A stretch of 64,000 nucleotides of DNA from Ochrobactrum sp. Marseille-Q0166 (GCF_014397025.1 NZ_JACJUO010000002.1:186001-250000); one strand, 5' to 3'. Positions 1 through 10,339 are shown, numbered from the stretch's first letter. The notes: a model not told the origin generated them from the letters alone. A program made the numbers and translations.

Positions 1-138
1 GTACCGCCTGATCAGCCCGCAAGAAAGCTCGAAGAATGGGATGCATTGCGTGATGAAATCGGCGATGCACTTGGCGGCGAAGGCCCAGACCGTTGGCTGA
101 CGATTGCCTTCACTACCGATGTTGAATGGGCCGTTTAG
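1..138 (+). CDS. C-terminal end of an unrecognised protein (partial)
   Basis: An open frame enters from the left edge in frame 1 and ends at TAG 136-138. The visible 45 residues are acidic and contain the stretch WDALRDEIGDALGG and end in DVEWAV. I do not recognise the family. It converges on the nnrS gene, whose stop lies 18 bases beyond, and its stop codon sits in the loop of a hairpin, so this looks like a true gene end. Location next to nnrS and pseudoazurin hints at a link to nitrogen-oxide metabolism, but that is only context. Confidence 0.55.
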   Translation, partial: VPPDQPARKLEEWDALRDEIGDALGGEGPDRWLTIAFTTDVEWAV

Positions 139-148
139 CGGCCCATTC
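124..148. terminator. Hairpin shared by two convergent genes
   Basis: GAATGGGCCG and CGGCCCATTC form a perfect 10-bp stem around the loop TTTAG, which contains the stop codon of the left-hand partial gene. It lies between convergent genes, so it could stop transcription from both sides. There is no clear T-run, so efficiency is uncertain. Confidence 0.45.
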
Positions 149-156
149 ACCCGCCT

Positions 157-1425
157 TTACTCAGCGCGCTGACGCCGTTTTGTCATCAGCATGGGTGCAT
201 ATTCAAGAACATACAGCCCAAAGGCCAGCATCCATAAGAACGCCGATGCTGCGAGGAATGTATGAAAGAAATTAGGGACCATTTCCGCGAATGGGCGGAT
301 CAACGCTGACAGTATCAGACAAAGATAGGCAATCTGTGTGACAGGTGAAGCGACAAGTTCGCGGCCCGTATGTCCGCGGGTGGCCCGGGTCATGACTGCC
401 AGCATCATACAACCAATGACACCGACCGTCATAACGTGAAGAGCCGAAAATGGATTGAGTTGTTCGAGAGCGGCCAGTGCTATGGCAACGAACCCGGCGG
501 GTACAAAGAAGTAGGCGACATGCAGGATAAGAACCAGCTTGTCTTTTGCCACGCTCCATCCGCGCCAGCGATAAAGCCGAACAAGATGCAGACCAGCTGC
601 GATGATTGCGATGACCGCCGTCAACCACTGTTCGGGCGCAATAATCCAGCTCACGCAGGCGAAGGCACCGACAAGAATGGCGAGACCGTCATACCGATTG
701 AAAGGTACCGGAAAACGAGTGGCCCCCATCCGATTAAGCCAATTACGCGTGAAGCTTGGAATGATCCTTCCACCAATCAACATAACCAGAAGCACATAAG
801 CACTGACTCCGATACGATTGGCAGTTGCTATGTCGCTGTTCGTTATCGCCAGATAATGGAAGCAGAAATTGGCAAGCATAACGATTGTCACTCCGGTCAG
901 AACCTTAAGGTTCTTCCACTGATGTCCGGCAATGATTTCGCGCGATGCGATAAACAGGAGCAAAGGCAAAAAGAGGCTTTCAATACCGATTGCAATATAG
1001 AGATTAACAAGATCGGGAACCAGAAAAACCAATCGACCTATGAGCCAGACACTGAACAGCAGGGCAAGCGATGTACCTGAAACCGGTAAACGGCCTGTCC
1101 AGTTCGGAACAGCAGTCAAAAGAAACCCAGCGAGAATGGCGGACGAAAAGCCGAACACCATCTCATGAGCATGCCAGTTGAGCGCACCATAAGCACCGCC
1201 AACCGTCAGACCGAATGTGAGCGAGAGCATCCAGAGCAGCATGGCCAGAACAGCCCATATAGCCCCACCCAGAAAAAACGGGCGAAACCCATAGCTGAAG
1301 ATTGCCGGACCAGACTTCTTGTAGCCACGAGCAATCGCACCACGACGTTCGGAGGGCACTGCTATGGAAGCTATCTGGGCAGTTGAGGCTGCGGGGGTAA
1401 CCAGCAGCCCTTCCATTATTGTCAT
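157..1425 (-). CDS. nnrS: NnrS family membrane protein
   Basis: A 422-residue polytopic membrane protein with about twelve hydrophobic segments. Conserved-looking features are FSYGFRPFFLGG near residue 44, the NWHAHEMVFGFSSAILAGF block near 82-100, NWTGR near 108, and MTRATRGHTGR near 346-356. These match the NnrS family, haem- and copper-containing membrane proteins linked to nitric oxide and nitrosative stress in denitrifiers. It follows the pseudoazurin gene on the same strand with a gap of about 107 bases and no obvious promoter of its own, so it may be read from the FNR-box promoter ahead of pseudoazurin. Start ATG at 1425; a second ATG three codons in is possible. Confidence 0.9.
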   Translation of the reverse strand: MTIMEGLLVTPAASTAQIASIAVPSERRGAIARGYKKSGPAIFSYGFRPFFLGGAIWAVLAMLLWMLSLTFGLTVGGAYGALNWHAHEMVFGFSSAILAGFLLTAVPNWTGRLPVSGTSLALLFSVWLIGRLVFLVPDLVNLYIAIGIESLFLPLLLFIASREIIAGHQWKNLKVLTGVTIVMLANFCFHYLAITNSDIATANRIGVSAYVLLVMLIGGRIIPSFTRNWLNRMGATRFPVPFNRYDGLAILVGAFACVSWIIAPEQWLTAVIAIIAAGLHLVRLYRWRGWSVAKDKLVLILHVAYFFVPAGFVAIALAALEQLNPFSALHVMTVGVIGCMMLAVMTRATRGHTGRELVASPVTQIAYLCLILSALIRPFAEMVPNFFHTFLAASAFLWMLAFGLYVLEYAPMLMTKRRQRAE

Positions 1426-1532
1426 GACGTCCTCATCATGGAACCGCGGCCAGAGCGCATCGTATCTGTCTCGAATTTACCTGCGCTCCAGAATTATGGA
1501 GTTATGCAACACCGCTGCATATTGGAAACCCA

Positions 1533-1973
1533 TTATTTTGCGCTGGCAATTGCCTTTTCGAGACGCGCTTGAACGGGTTTGGGCTTCTTGGCAGCAACGA
1601 TTTCGTCAAGATTGGCTGGATTGTCACCAACAACGATTAGAGCAACCATGCCCATCGCATAGTGGGGCGTGCACTTAACAAAATATGCACCAGGTTCGGA
1701 GACGGTCAGAACGTAATTCTCGTTAATCTTGCTTTTGAATTTTTCCGCAGCTGCCGGGATCATATCCTTTACCGACTCGACATTGTGTCCCTTGTCGATC
1801 GGAATAAATGTGATCGTGTCGCCGGGGTTTGCTTTGATATAGGCAGGCTCGAAAACCATTGCACCTTCAGCACCCTTATTGAGCATGTGAACCTCAATAT
1901 TTTCGGCCAAAGCGGGAGCAGCCATCGCAAGGCAAAGTCCGAATGCTGCGAATGGGATTGCAAACTTACGCAT
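1533..1973 (-). CDS. Pseudoazurin (periplasmic blue copper protein)
   Basis: A 146-residue precursor with a typical signal peptide ending at about ALA-23. The mature part is a type 1 copper cupredoxin. The four copper ligands are visible: His63 in IDKGHNV, then Cys101, His104 and Met109 in the block CTPHYAMGM, the spacing of pseudoazurin. Such proteins carry electrons in the periplasm to copper nitrite reductase or nitrous oxide reductase. It precedes nnrS on the same strand, and a perfect FNR/NnrR-type box lies about 95 bases upstream, so expression under low oxygen or nitric oxide is likely. Neither reductase is in this window. Confidence 0.93.
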   Translation of the reverse strand: MRKFAIPFAAFGLCLAMAAPALAENIEVHMLNKGAEGAMVFEPAYIKANPGDTITFIPIDKGHNVESVKDMIPAAAEKFKSKINENYVLTVSEPGAYFVKCTPHYAMGMVALIVVGDNPANLDEIVAAKKPKPVQARLEKAIASAK

Positions 1974-2449
1974 CTAATTTCATCTCCATGGGCCGGCTTC
2001 TGCAGCATCACGATGGTGCCGGAAGAACCGCGCTGCTGGAAACTTAGACCGACTCCATTTCAATCTCTTTGATTGGGATCAAACAGATTCAATATTGTTG
2101 ATTATAACAGTCAGATATCCCGAATGGACTGACGAAGCGATCTCTGAGCGATCACGAAATACAGGTGATTTGCATCAAAACGCTCGCTACTGCTTCGGCA
2201 AGGAATCAAGATTTCGTGCCGAAACGACCGTGACCTGCATACAACGCTCCCCGCTAAACACAGATTTCGCGCAAATCGAAGTTTCCATTAGAACAAGAAT
2301 TTCAGTGCCTTGCGATGTGTTTCAAATCGCACCCGCAAATGTGATCGCTGTTTGTGTTGACTATTAACACTTCGTTAACCACAGTTTGTTGCAATCTGTT
2401 ACATAGCGTTACAATCGGATTGGCAGACCATATCGATACGAGGTGCATA
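1974..2449. other. 476-bp divergent intergenic region
   Basis: This gap separates pseudoazurin (leftward) from the ABC transporter (rightward). Apart from the FNR-type box at 2069-2082 and a GAGGTG ribosome-binding site at 2440-2445, I see no gene or strong repeat. The small open frames here have no start signals or coding character. Confidence 0.6.
2069..2082. promoter_or_regulatory. FNR/NnrR-type box upstream of pseudoazurin
   Basis: TTGATTGGGATCAA is a perfect TTGAT-N4-ATCAA inverted repeat, the binding consensus of the FNR/FnrN/NnrR branch of the CRP family. Its centre is about 102 bases before the pseudoazurin ATG. A class II promoter centred at -41.5 would give a leader of about 60 bases, which is reasonable. 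The same box pattern recurs in front of the cytochrome b561 gene. Confidence 0.75.
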
Positions 2450-4345
2450 TTGGAAAAAATACGGCAGATAGAACAGCACTCCTTGCACACAAGGAACAGC
2501 TCTGCCGTTTCGCAGATGACATCATTCTGGGGCCTGATGCGCGCCTACTGGGTGTCGGAGCGTTGGAAGGAAGCATGGGCGCTGACCATCGCCATCTTCA
2601 TCTTTACAGCCTTCATCAGCAAGACGACGGTTTGGGTTGCCGAAGCATCCGGCCATCTGATGAACTCCATCGTCAATGTCAAAAGCTCGCCGGTTCAAGA
2701 CCCGCTGATGGGCATTGCCATCAATGCAGGCATGCTGATCGTGCTGATGCTCGGCAAAGACGTCATGCTGGTCGGCTTCCGGCATCTCCTATCCACAACC
2801 TTGCACCGCAAATGGCGCAAGTGGCTTAATGACAGCTTCTCCGATGCGATGCTGGATCGCAATCACACGCATTTCCACCTGCAACAGGGGAAGGGTGCGA
2901 ACCTGCCGGACAATGTGGACCAGCGTCTGCAGGAATCCATCAAAGGCATGACCGGTGGCGCCATTGGTCTTGTTATGGGCATTGTCGGCGTCGTCCTTTC
3001 CGCCTTCTTTGTTGGCCAGAAGCTGCTTGAAATCTCGACCGAAGTGACCGGCCTTGAATTTCTTGGCTCCTACGGCGGCGCAGTACTGGCCTTCATTGCA
3101 ATCATCATCTACGTGCCCATAGGCACCTTCATTGCAATCAAGATCGGCCGTCAGCTTGAAAAGCTGAACCTCGGCATGCAGAAAGCCGAAGGCTCGTATC
3201 GTGGAGAGTGGACGACGCTGCTGCGCCGCAGCTTCCAGATTTCCGCATCCGAAGGCGAAGCAGTGCAGCGTTCGGTCAACAAGCGGCTTTACAAGGATGT
3301 TGATGGCACATGGAACCGCCTCAACCGTTTCGACGCCGCCTATCTTGCCTTTTCGCAGGCCTATGGCTTCATGTCGAACCGTATCATCGCCTATATACCG
3401 GGTCTCGTGCCCTATATGAGCGGCGCTGTCAGCTTCCGCAATTATGTGACCGGCGCCGAGCTGGTGGCAGCCATGATCAATGATTGCTCGTGGTTTATTC
3501 AGGTCATGCCCGCAATCGCCAATCTGCGCGCGAATGCCGGTCGTGTGACAGGTCTCGCACAGGCCATTGAAGCGGTGCAGGAACCAGCAGAATTCTACGC
3601 GCGTTCCGGCGTAAACCGCTTTACTTTCTCAACCCAGCACCAGCGTTTCGGTCTTTCAGTCCGCAATCTCGCTCTCATGCAAGGACCGGATAACGAAGCA
3701 GCATTCCTGCGCTCGGGCGTGATCAATATCCGTGCCGGTGACTGGGTCTATATGCGCGGTGAATCAGGTTCCGGCAAAACATCCTTCATCAAGGCGCTGA
3801 ATGGCCTTTGGCCTTATGGCACCGGCAATATCATCTTCCCACAAAAAGCGAAGGCCATCTACACACCACAGGAAGCGAAGTTCCCGAACGTATCGCTCAA
3901 GCAGCTCGTATCTCTTCCAGAAGATGAAAGCGCATTCAACGATCTCGCTGTCGCAGCCGTTTTGCACGAGGCGGGTCTAGGTGAATTCATCCTGCGCATG
4001 AATGATGACAATGCAGATGGAACGGCATGGGACATGGTGCTTTCAGGCGGTCAGAAGCAAAAGATCATGCTGGCGCGACTTCTGTTGCACAAGCCATCAA
4101 TCATCTTTCTGGATGAAGCAACCGGCGCGCTTGACCCTGCATCCAAGACGCGCTTCCACTCTGCTCTGAAGACACGTTGCCCGGATGCAATCGTCATCAG
4201 CATCATGCATGAGGAAAAGCTTCCAACACTGGAAGACGGCGAAAGCGTCTACTCTCATGTGCTGGAAATAAAAAATGGCTATGTTTCGCTGAAGCCGGTC
4301 GATCTTGTCATCGAGCCGGAAGCCCCATTGATTGCGGCAGAGTAA
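2450..4345 (+). CDS. ABC transporter, fused permease/ATPase (SbmA/BacA-YddA type)
   Basis: A half-transporter with an N-terminal membrane domain of the SbmA/BacA-like class and a C-terminal nucleotide-binding domain. The ATPase shows Walker A GESGSGKTSF, signature LSGGQKQKIML and Walker B IIFLDEATGALD. The membrane part contains about six helices and the block RHLLSTTLHRKWRKWLNDSF typical of this class. Family members move peptides, cobalamin or very-long-chain lipid precursors; the substrate here is not clear. I chose TTG at 2450 because GAGGTG sits four bases upstream. An ATG at 2516 (609 residues) lacks a good ribosome-binding site but begins right at the conserved region and is a real alternative. 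The stop is TAA at 4343-4345. Confidence 0.9.
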   Translation: MEKIRQIEQHSLHTRNSSAVSQMTSFWGLMRAYWVSERWKEAWALTIAIFIFTAFISKTTVWVAEASGHLMNSIVNVKSSPVQDPLMGIAINAGMLIVLMLGKDVMLVGFRHLLSTTLHRKWRKWLNDSFSDAMLDRNHTHFHLQQGKGANLPDNVDQRLQESIKGMTGGAIGLVMGIVGVVLSAFFVGQKLLEISTEVTGLEFLGSYGGAVLAFIAIIIYVPIGTFIAIKIGRQLEKLNLGMQKAEGSYRGEWTTLLRRSFQISASEGEAVQRSVNKRLYKDVDGTWNRLNRFDAAYLAFSQAYGFMSNRIIAYIPGLVPYMSGAVSFRNYVTGAELVAAMINDCSWFIQVMPAIANLRANAGRVTGLAQAIEAVQEPAEFYARSGVNRFTFSTQHQRFGLSVRNLALMQGPDNEAAFLRSGVINIRAGDWVYMRGESGSGKTSFIKALNGLWPYGTGNIIFPQKAKAIYTPQEAKFPNVSLKQLVSLPEDESAFNDLAVAAVLHEAGLGEFILRMNDDNADGTAWDMVLSGGQKQKIMLARLLLHKPSIIFLDEATGALDPASKTRFHSALKTRCPDAIVISIMHEEKLPTLEDGESVYSHVLEIKNGYVSLKPVDLVIEPEAPLIAAE

Positions 4346-4481
4346 TTGTAGTCTCATGAGAAAAAATACTATAAATATCTGGCTGCTTGGAAGCGTCAGC
4401 TCTTCCGGTCGCCTGATTATATTGTAACATGCACTGAATAAATTTTTCCGAATCCGGCCTTTCTCATTTACGGACAGTGCA

Positions 4482-5525
4482 ATGACTTACGTTCCCGACC
4501 CGTCTCGCTACGATTCAGCCATCTTTCGCCGCGTGGGCCAAAGCGGTCTCAAATTACCGGCAATCTCGCTCGGCCTTTGGCACAATTTTGGTGATACAAC
4601 AACTTTGGATCGCCAACGCGAAATCCTGTTCAAGGCATTTGATCTGGGCATCACCCATTTCGATCTCGCAAATAACTACGGTCCACCTCCGGGATCAGCA
4701 GAAATCAATTTCGGTCAGGTCCTGAAACACGATCTGGCGGCATATCGTGATGAGCTGATCATATCGACCAAAGCCGGTTGGGATATGTGGCCGGGGCCCT
4801 ATGGGGCCGGTGGAGGGTCGCGCAAAACCTTGCTTTCGAGTCTTGATCAAAGCTTGAAACGACTGGGCGTTGATTATGTCGATATCTTCTATTCGCATCG
4901 TTTTGACGCGCATACTCCACTCGAAGAAACCGCCGACGCACTGGCCTCTGCCGTTCGTCAAGGTAAAGCTCTATATGTAGGAATCTCTTCTTACTCAGGC
5001 AACAAAACGCGTGAAATCGCGAAGCTTCTTGAACTGCGTCGGGTTCCACTGCTGATCAATCAGCCGTCCTATAATCTGTTCAACCGCTGGGTTGAAAAAG
5101 ACCTGCTGGCGGCAAGCGAAGAAGTAGGGTCCGGCATTATCGCCTTTACGCCGCTGGCACAGGGCCTGCTCACCAACAAATATCTCAATGGCGTGCCCGA
5201 AGATTCCCGCATCAATCGTCCGGGTGGGCATGTCCTGCATCAGGAACATTTGTCTGCCGCAAACATCGAACGTGCGAAGGCACTGAACGAAATTGCCAAA
5301 CGTCGCGGACAGTCGCTGGCTCAGCTTGCTCTTGCTTGGGTATTGCGTGATCAACGCGTGACATCTGCCTTGATCGGCGCCAGCTCTGCAAAGCAAGTAG
5401 AAGAGAATGTCGCAGCACTCCAGAACCTGTCCTTCACGGCGGAAGAGTTGGCTGAAATTGATCGCTACGCGGTCGAGGGCGGCGTTAATCTTTGGGAAAA
5501 GCCATCCCACGATGAAGCTATTTAA
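4482..5525 (+). CDS. Aldo/keto reductase, YghZ/Gpr-like
   Basis: A 347-residue NADPH-dependent aldo/keto reductase with a (beta/alpha)8 barrel. Visible landmarks are the substrate-site motif FDLANNYGPPPGSAE, the DIFYSHRFD strand carrying the His of the catalytic tetrad, and the C-terminal IGASSAKQVEENVAAL cofactor loop. The length and the GPPPGSAE motif fit the subfamily of L-glyceraldehyde-3-phosphate reductase (YghZ, AKR14) and potassium-channel beta subunits. Such enzymes detoxify small aldehydes such as methylglyoxal. It stands alone, followed by a strong terminator. Confidence 0.9.
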   Translation: MTYVPDPSRYDSAIFRRVGQSGLKLPAISLGLWHNFGDTTTLDRQREILFKAFDLGITHFDLANNYGPPPGSAEINFGQVLKHDLAAYRDELIISTKAGWDMWPGPYGAGGGSRKTLLSSLDQSLKRLGVDYVDIFYSHRFDAHTPLEETADALASAVRQGKALYVGISSYSGNKTREIAKLLELRRVPLLINQPSYNLFNRWVEKDLLAASEEVGSGIIAFTPLAQGLLTNKYLNGVPEDSRINRPGGHVLHQEHLSAANIERAKALNEIAKRRGQSLAQLALAWVLRDQRVTSALIGASSAKQVEENVAALQNLSFTAEELAEIDRYAVEGGVNLWEKPSHDEAI

Positions 5526-5553
5526 GGCTTAAAATAGCGTAGGAAGTAATAAT

Positions 5554-5580
5554 AAAAAGGCCGGTTTTCGGCCTTTTTAT
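5554..5580 (+). terminator. Rho-independent terminator after the aldo/keto reductase
   Basis: AAAAAGGCCG and CGGCCTTTTT form a perfect 10-bp stem with loop GTTTT, about 30 bases after the reductase stop, ending in a T-run. It is symmetric but only the left gene reaches it. Confidence 0.85.
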
Positions 5581-5692
5581 TTACGCAAACATACTAAATC
5601 TTCTCTCATGATTTTAGAAAAATACTAATTTTGGCGATTATTTAGAAATCGTATTTCTTGTTGTATATCGCACACTAAGTCATCATTCGCCT

Positions 5693-5920
5693 ATGGATTA
5701 TACAAGTTATGTTTACATAATAATTGCTATCGCCCCTTTCATAGTTTGGGGGATGGTAATTTTCGCCCTCTCCAATGACGCGTGGTCAGTGAAAAATGGA
5801 CGATCCGATAATATAAACGACAATGAACAAGAAGATACGCATGGAATATCTTTTATTCCGTACGGCCTGGTATTTCCTCTTTATTATCGCTCTTCTGGAC
5901 AGCAGAGTTTTATAGGTTAA
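5693..5920 (+). CDS. Possible small membrane protein, unrecognised
   Basis: A 75-codon frame starting MDYTSYVYII with one strong hydrophobic segment at residues 6-26, followed by a polar acidic stretch. There is no visible ribosome-binding site, the DNA is AT-rich compared with neighbours, and I recognise no family. It is the only open frame in a gap of about 500 bases between a terminator and the arginase-like gene. It could be a short membrane peptide or chance. Confidence 0.22.
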   Translation: MDYTSYVYIIIAIAPFIVWGMVIFALSNDAWSVKNGRSDNINDNEQEDTHGISFIPYGLVFPLYYRSSGQQSFIG

Positions 5921-6029
5921 CGCAACATGCTGTTGTTAATCGCCTGTCCAATACAAAATTCATGATGGAAAGTACCGATTGCTACGGTTATGGATGTCGT
6001 CATCATAGCCATAAGCAAAGGATTTCGTC

Positions 6030-6842
6030 ATGAAGCATTCCCTGATTGTCTCTCAAGGCCGAGTGGCAGATCGTACAGGCGGTGCGATACCAGGAGCATT
6101 GGCGCTGGCTAATTCCCTTGCAGCCCGGTATGGCTTTGAAATACAGACGGCGGGAAAGCCATCTTCAGCAAAAAATGATCATTGGAAAGACGCGCTGCTG
6201 GAAGCAGAACAGACGCTTACGCAACTCGCAACAGCCGTATCAGCGGAATTTGAAGCGGGACGGCGTCCTATTCTGGTAACAAATACGTGTTCCGCAAGCC
6301 TTGCCACGATCCCGCAAGCGGTTCGATATATCGACGATCTCGTTGTTTTATGGATTGACGCTCACGGCGATTTCAATACTCCAGCCACAACAGCATCGGG
6401 ATATCTCGGCGGCATGGCCCTTGCAGGCATTTGTGGCATTTGGGACACTGGACACGGCGCAGGACTGGCCAGTGAGCGCGCAATCATCGTTGGTGGCCGC
6501 GATATTGACCCTGAAGAGCAATTAGCCCTTGATAAAGCTGGGGTTCAGGTCGTTCGTCCTGCAAACGTAACGGCTGAAACTATCCTTAAGGCCATAAAGG
6601 GCCGGCCAGTTTGGATTCATATCGATTGGGACGTTATGGAACCAGGACTTATTCCAGCAGCTTATGCGATTGATGATGGTTTGAATGTTATTCAATTACG
6701 CAGCATTTTGGCCGCAATCCCTGAATCTCAAATCGTCGGAATTGAGCTGGCTGAATTCGAAATGCCCGAAGCCCAACAGGATGCGGAAAACGCCCTGGCC
6801 CTCATTCGAGAAGCCACTGCGCCGCTTTTCAAAAACGTATGA
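6030..6842 (+). CDS. Arginase-family (ureohydrolase) protein with altered metal site
   Basis: A 270-residue ureohydrolase-fold protein. The central motif DAHGDFNTP (Asp110, His112, Asp114) and the late motif IDWDVMEP (Asp199, Asp201) correspond to the manganese ligands of arginase/agmatinase. The usual first motif GGDHS is replaced by TNTCS at residues 84-88, so the first manganese histidine is Cys87. The substrate may therefore not be arginine; related arginase-like proteins with GGxC are known but poorly characterised. AAGGATTTCGTC ahead of the ATG gives a good ribosome-binding site. It is not linked to urease or ornithine genes here. Confidence 0.85.
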   Translation: MKHSLIVSQGRVADRTGGAIPGALALANSLAARYGFEIQTAGKPSSAKNDHWKDALLEAEQTLTQLATAVSAEFEAGRRPILVTNTCSASLATIPQAVRYIDDLVVLWIDAHGDFNTPATTASGYLGGMALAGICGIWDTGHGAGLASERAIIVGGRDIDPEEQLALDKAGVQVVRPANVTAETILKAIKGRPVWIHIDWDVMEPGLIPAAYAIDDGLNVIQLRSILAAIPESQIVGIELAEFEMPEAQQDAENALALIREATAPLFKNV

Positions 6843-7125
6843 GCCACAATCCTGTGCCGTCTCTTTCATCACGGCTGCACATATGCCGGGCAGTCCAATT
6901 TCCACCGACATTCAACTTTAGGACTACATGCCAAAAACCTTTCAAAAAAATACTATATATTACAATGCTTTAAATAAAAATCAGGTTAAAGTAATTGCTC
7001 ATACTGATACAGTTCAATCTTGATATTACTACAATCTTTAATTAGCACATTCAGCAAGACACGCGCTTTTTTATATACTATGAAGCAGACATACCTTAAG
7101 CGTGTTGAATTGCGGATGCACACAC

Positions 7126-7473
7126 ATGAACTCCGATTTAGCGCAGCCACAATGGCGCATATCTGAACTTTTGCCAGCTCTCGCCCTTTTTATTGTGGGC
7201 TTCACTACTCTTCTTTATGCTTTGCTCTATCCACGCGGTGAAAACGACCAATACGCTGTTCTGCTGCAACCAGGGGCGAATATCGCCCAGATCACCACGA
7301 TGCTCGAACAGACCGACGCGCAGATTGTTTCGATCAATGAGCGTATGAATGTCGTTGTCGTCCATGCGGAGCGCGCTGATGCAGTGACCGCACTCTATGA
7401 TGCGGGCGCATGGCTCGTATTCGAACCTTCCCAGCTTTCAAGCTGTATCGATATCTCGGTCACCGGGGCCTAA
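7126..7473 (+). CDS. Small single-pass membrane protein preceding a sensor kinase
   Basis: A 115-residue protein from ATG 7126 (a GTG at 7102 would add eight residues). One transmembrane helix lies at about residues 14-36, [20 protein letters not shown], followed by a soluble domain of about 80 residues with alternating beta/alpha character and the segment [20 protein letters not shown]. It probably faces the periplasm. I do not recognise a named family; a ferredoxin-like fold is a guess. Its stop lies four bases before the start of the hybrid kinase, so the two are almost certainly co-expressed, suggesting an accessory or input protein for that kinase. Confidence 0.7.
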   Translation: MNSDLAQPQWRISELLPALALFIVGFTTLLYALLYPRGENDQYAVLLQPGANIAQITTMLEQTDAQIVSINERMNVVVVHAERADAVTALYDAGAWLVFEPSQLSSCIDISVTGA

Positions 7474-7477
7474 TTTC

Positions 7478-10279
7478 ATGATCATTGAACTTGATGATAT
7501 TCGCAGACGCTTTGCGCGCTTTCTGGTTATTTTTCTTTGGCTGCACGTCCCGCTTTTTGTGGTGATTGCTTATGCAACAGGCACCTCGGTTATCGGTGGC
7601 GCACTGCCCGCCGCCTTCCTTGCTGTATGTTATAATCTGATGTGGTTGCGCGTCGATATTGCGCCAGAAACACGATTTCTTTCAGCGATTGCTCTGGTCG
7701 CAGAACCCGCAATCCTGCTTTACCTCTTGCGTGGCCATATCTGGCAAATGGACATGCATATGTATTTCTTTGCCATGCTGGCTCTCACCATTGGCTGGTG
7801 TGATCGCCGCGCAACAATCATTGCCGCAATAGCAGTCGCTTTTCACCACCTTGTGCTGGATTATTTCCTGCCCTCGCTGGTCTTTCCAACAGGAAGCGAT
7901 ATCAGGCGTGTGATGATCCATGCCGTGATCGTAGCCGTTGAAGCAGCCGTTCTGGTCTGGTTTAGCGACATGCTCGTCGCTTGCGTTAACAGCATCAGCA
8001 AAATGCGCGATGAAATAATGGTGAAAAATGCCGAGATCGAAAAGCGTTCCGAGCAGGTCGAGCAGGCTTATAAGGCAAAAGGCATGTTCCTTGCCAATAT
8101 GAGCCATGAAATCCGTACACCGCTCAATGCTATTCTTGGCTTCTGCCATCTGATGCAGCGTACGGATATGACCGAGCGCCAGCGTGACTATCTCACCAAA
8201 ATCAATAGTGCCAGCGGATCATTGCTCCGTCTGATCAATGACATTCTCGATTTCTCCAAGAATGATGCGGGCAAGCTGACACTCGAAAACAGACCATTTG
8301 AACTGCGCGCCCTGTTTGACCGCAAATTGCAGATCACAAGTGCAGAAGCGCGCGCGAAAAACGTCAATGTCAGCCTTCATATTGAAGAAGGCGTTCCTGA
8401 GCGACTCGTCGGCGACGAGATGCGCCTTGGCCAGGTTCTGCTCAACCTGATGACCAATGCGATCAAGTTCAGCGAGAATGGCTCGGTCACGTTGCGCGTC
8501 AGCGGTAAAACAACACAAGACGGTGATTATCGGCTCAAGATCGCCATTGCTGACACTGGCATCGGCATGACTGATGAACAACAGTCGAAACTGTTTAATT
8601 CGTTCTCGCAGGCAGACAACTCTACCACGCGCCGCTTTGGCGGCACTGGCCTTGGTCTGGTTATCAGCAAGCAGATCGCAACCCAGATGGGCGGCGACAT
8701 TACAGTTAGCAGCGCACCGGGTAAAGGCAGTGTCTTCACCGTCACATCGAATTTTGAAAATCTGGACCGCAGCCACGCCATTATTGAAAGGCCTCTGCCA
8801 CATATTCAGAAATTGCGCGTTCTGGTCGCGGATGACAATCCAGCCTCGCGCGAAATATTGCAGGGCGTCTTCGCAGACTGGTCGATTGCTATTGATCTCG
8901 TTGCTTCTGGCAATGAAGTCATTGGCGCTCTGGAAACAGCTTTTCAGCGCGGCAATCCTTATGACTTGTTGCTGCTTGACTGGAAAATGCCGGGCATGGA
9001 CGGTATGGAAACCGTTACCAGCCTCTATGCCAATGCGAAGCTGACCAAGCTGCCGGAAATCGTGCTGATCACCGCTTATGGCAGCGATGAATTCAAGGCC
9101 AAGGCTTCTCGTGCAGGGATTGCGGCCTATCTGCCAAAGCCAATTGAAGCGCAGCAGATATTAAAAACGCTGAATGAAATTTTCCCACTTTCAAAAGGCA
9201 CGTTAGAAGCAGCGCATAATTCAGAGCTGATATCGGAACCGCTGCGCGGAGAAAAAATTCTTCTCGTTGAAGACAATGCAATCAATCGCGAAATCGCGTA
9301 TCAGCTTCTCAGCGATGCTGGCTTGGAAGTCGATACGGCAGAAAACGGCCGTATGGCCTGTGAAAGCGTTGAGCGATCAGGCGATAGTTATGCAGCGATC
9401 CTCATGGATGTGCAGATGCCGGAAATGGACGGGCTGGAAGCCACACGCCATATTCGTCGCAAATGGACAGCTGAAGCATTACCTATTCTTGCGCTGACGG
9501 CACACGCCTATGAAGAAGAACGCCGTCGCTGCGCTGAAGTGGGCATGAATGATCACATTGCCAAGCCGATCGATCCGGCAATTCTGATTGGAACGCTTGA
9601 ACGCTGGATGAAGCCGCGCCGCACGAAAGCGCCCGGTGCTATTGTGGAAGATAAAATCCAGCAGGTTGTTTCATCCGATCTTCCTGAGCATCTGCCACCT
9701 TTCGATCTGGCGCGCGCTCTTGGCCGTGTGAACGGCAAGAAGGCTCTGTTACGCCGCCTTATCATCAGCTTCCATGATGATTTCCTGAATGTAATACCAA
9801 CACTCAAGGAGCAGCTTGCCAAAGGTGATCTGACCAGCGCACGCCGCCTTGCCCACACACTCAAAGGTGTGGCTGCATCACTGGAACTGCCTGCAATATC
9901 GCGTATTTCCGCAGAAATTGAGCTGGCTATTGCTAACGAACAGCTGGTTGGTCTTGAGCCGACACTCTTTGCGCTTGATGCGGCACTGAAACCTGCGCTG
10001 AAAGCTGCTGAAAGTCTGAAGGAACAGAAGAGTGAGACAACAAATCAGGCTGACACCAGTGTTCAGCAGGCAGATATCGAAGCGGCGGTAACAACATTGA
10101 GAGAGAACCTCACCCGACGCAGCATGCGCGCGCGCAGCAGTTTTGATGCTCTGCTGCAACTGGCTGAACCATCAGCTTCGGGCGAGCATGCGCAGGCTTT
10201 GCAGGACGTAAAGCAGGCACTCGACAAACTCGATTACGAAACCGCCCTGCGCAATCTTAATGCCGCTTTTCCGGCATAA
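7478..10279 (+). CDS. Hybrid sensor histidine kinase with two receivers and HPt
   Basis: A 933-residue multidomain kinase from ATG 7478. Domains in order: about six transmembrane helices (residues about 12-170), a short coiled linker, HisKA with the phospho-acceptor His210 in [15 protein letters not shown], HATPase with DTGIGM and [12 protein letters not shown], receiver 1 with Asp501 in DWKMPGMDG, receiver 2 with Asp644 in [10 protein letters not shown], and an HPt domain with His793 in AHTLKG. All phosphorelay residues are present, so the relay could run His210-Asp-His793 within one protein. The N-terminal membrane domain has no recognisable ligand domain. A receiver-GGDEF gene follows 60 bases downstream and is a likely output. 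Confidence 0.93.
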   Translation: MIIELDDIRRRFARFLVIFLWLHVPLFVVIAYATGTSVIGGALPAAFLAVCYNLMWLRVDIAPETRFLSAIALVAEPAILLYLLRGHIWQMDMHMYFFAMLALTIGWCDRRATIIAAIAVAFHHLVLDYFLPSLVFPTGSDIRRVMIHAVIVAVEAAVLVWFSDMLVACVNSISKMRDEIMVKNAEIEKRSEQVEQAYKAKGMFLANMSHEIRTPLNAILGFCHLMQRTDMTERQRDYLTKINSASGSLLRLINDILDFSKNDAGKLTLENRPFELRALFDRKLQITSAEARAKNVNVSLHIEEGVPERLVGDEMRLGQVLLNLMTNAIKFSENGSVTLRVSGKTTQDGDYRLKIAIADTGIGMTDEQQSKLFNSFSQADNSTTRRFGGTGLGLVISKQIATQMGGDITVSSAPGKGSVFTVTSNFENLDRSHAIIERPLPHIQKLRVLVADDNPASREILQGVFADWSIAIDLVASGNEVIGALETAFQRGNPYDLLLLDWKMPGMDGMETVTSLYANAKLTKLPEIVLITAYGSDEFKAKASRAGIAAYLPKPIEAQQILKTLNEIFPLSKGTLEAAHNSELISEPLRGEKILLVEDNAINREIAYQLLSDAGLEVDTAENGRMACESVERSGDSYAAILMDVQMPEMDGLEATRHIRRKWTAEALPILALTAHAYEEERRRCAEVGMNDHIAKPIDPAILIGTLERWMKPRRTKAPGAIVEDKIQQVVSSDLPEHLPPFDLARALGRVNGKKALLRRLIISFHDDFLNVIPTLKEQLAKGDLTSARRLAHTLKGVAASLELPAISRISAEIELAIANEQLVGLEPTLFALDAALKPALKAAESLKEQKSETTNQADTSVQQADIEAAVTTLRENLTRRSMRARSSFDALLQLAEPSASGEHAQALQDVKQALDKLDYETALRNLNAAFPA

Positions 10280-10339
10280 AAATTAAAGTGCCGCTGTGGC
10301 TGATACCGCAGCACATTGAAGACTACCGGAGTTAATTAC

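Noticed and set aside
7102..7125. GTG start for the small membrane protein
   Set aside because: No better ribosome-binding site than the ATG at 7126, and it adds a Cys-rich run not expected in front of a membrane helix.
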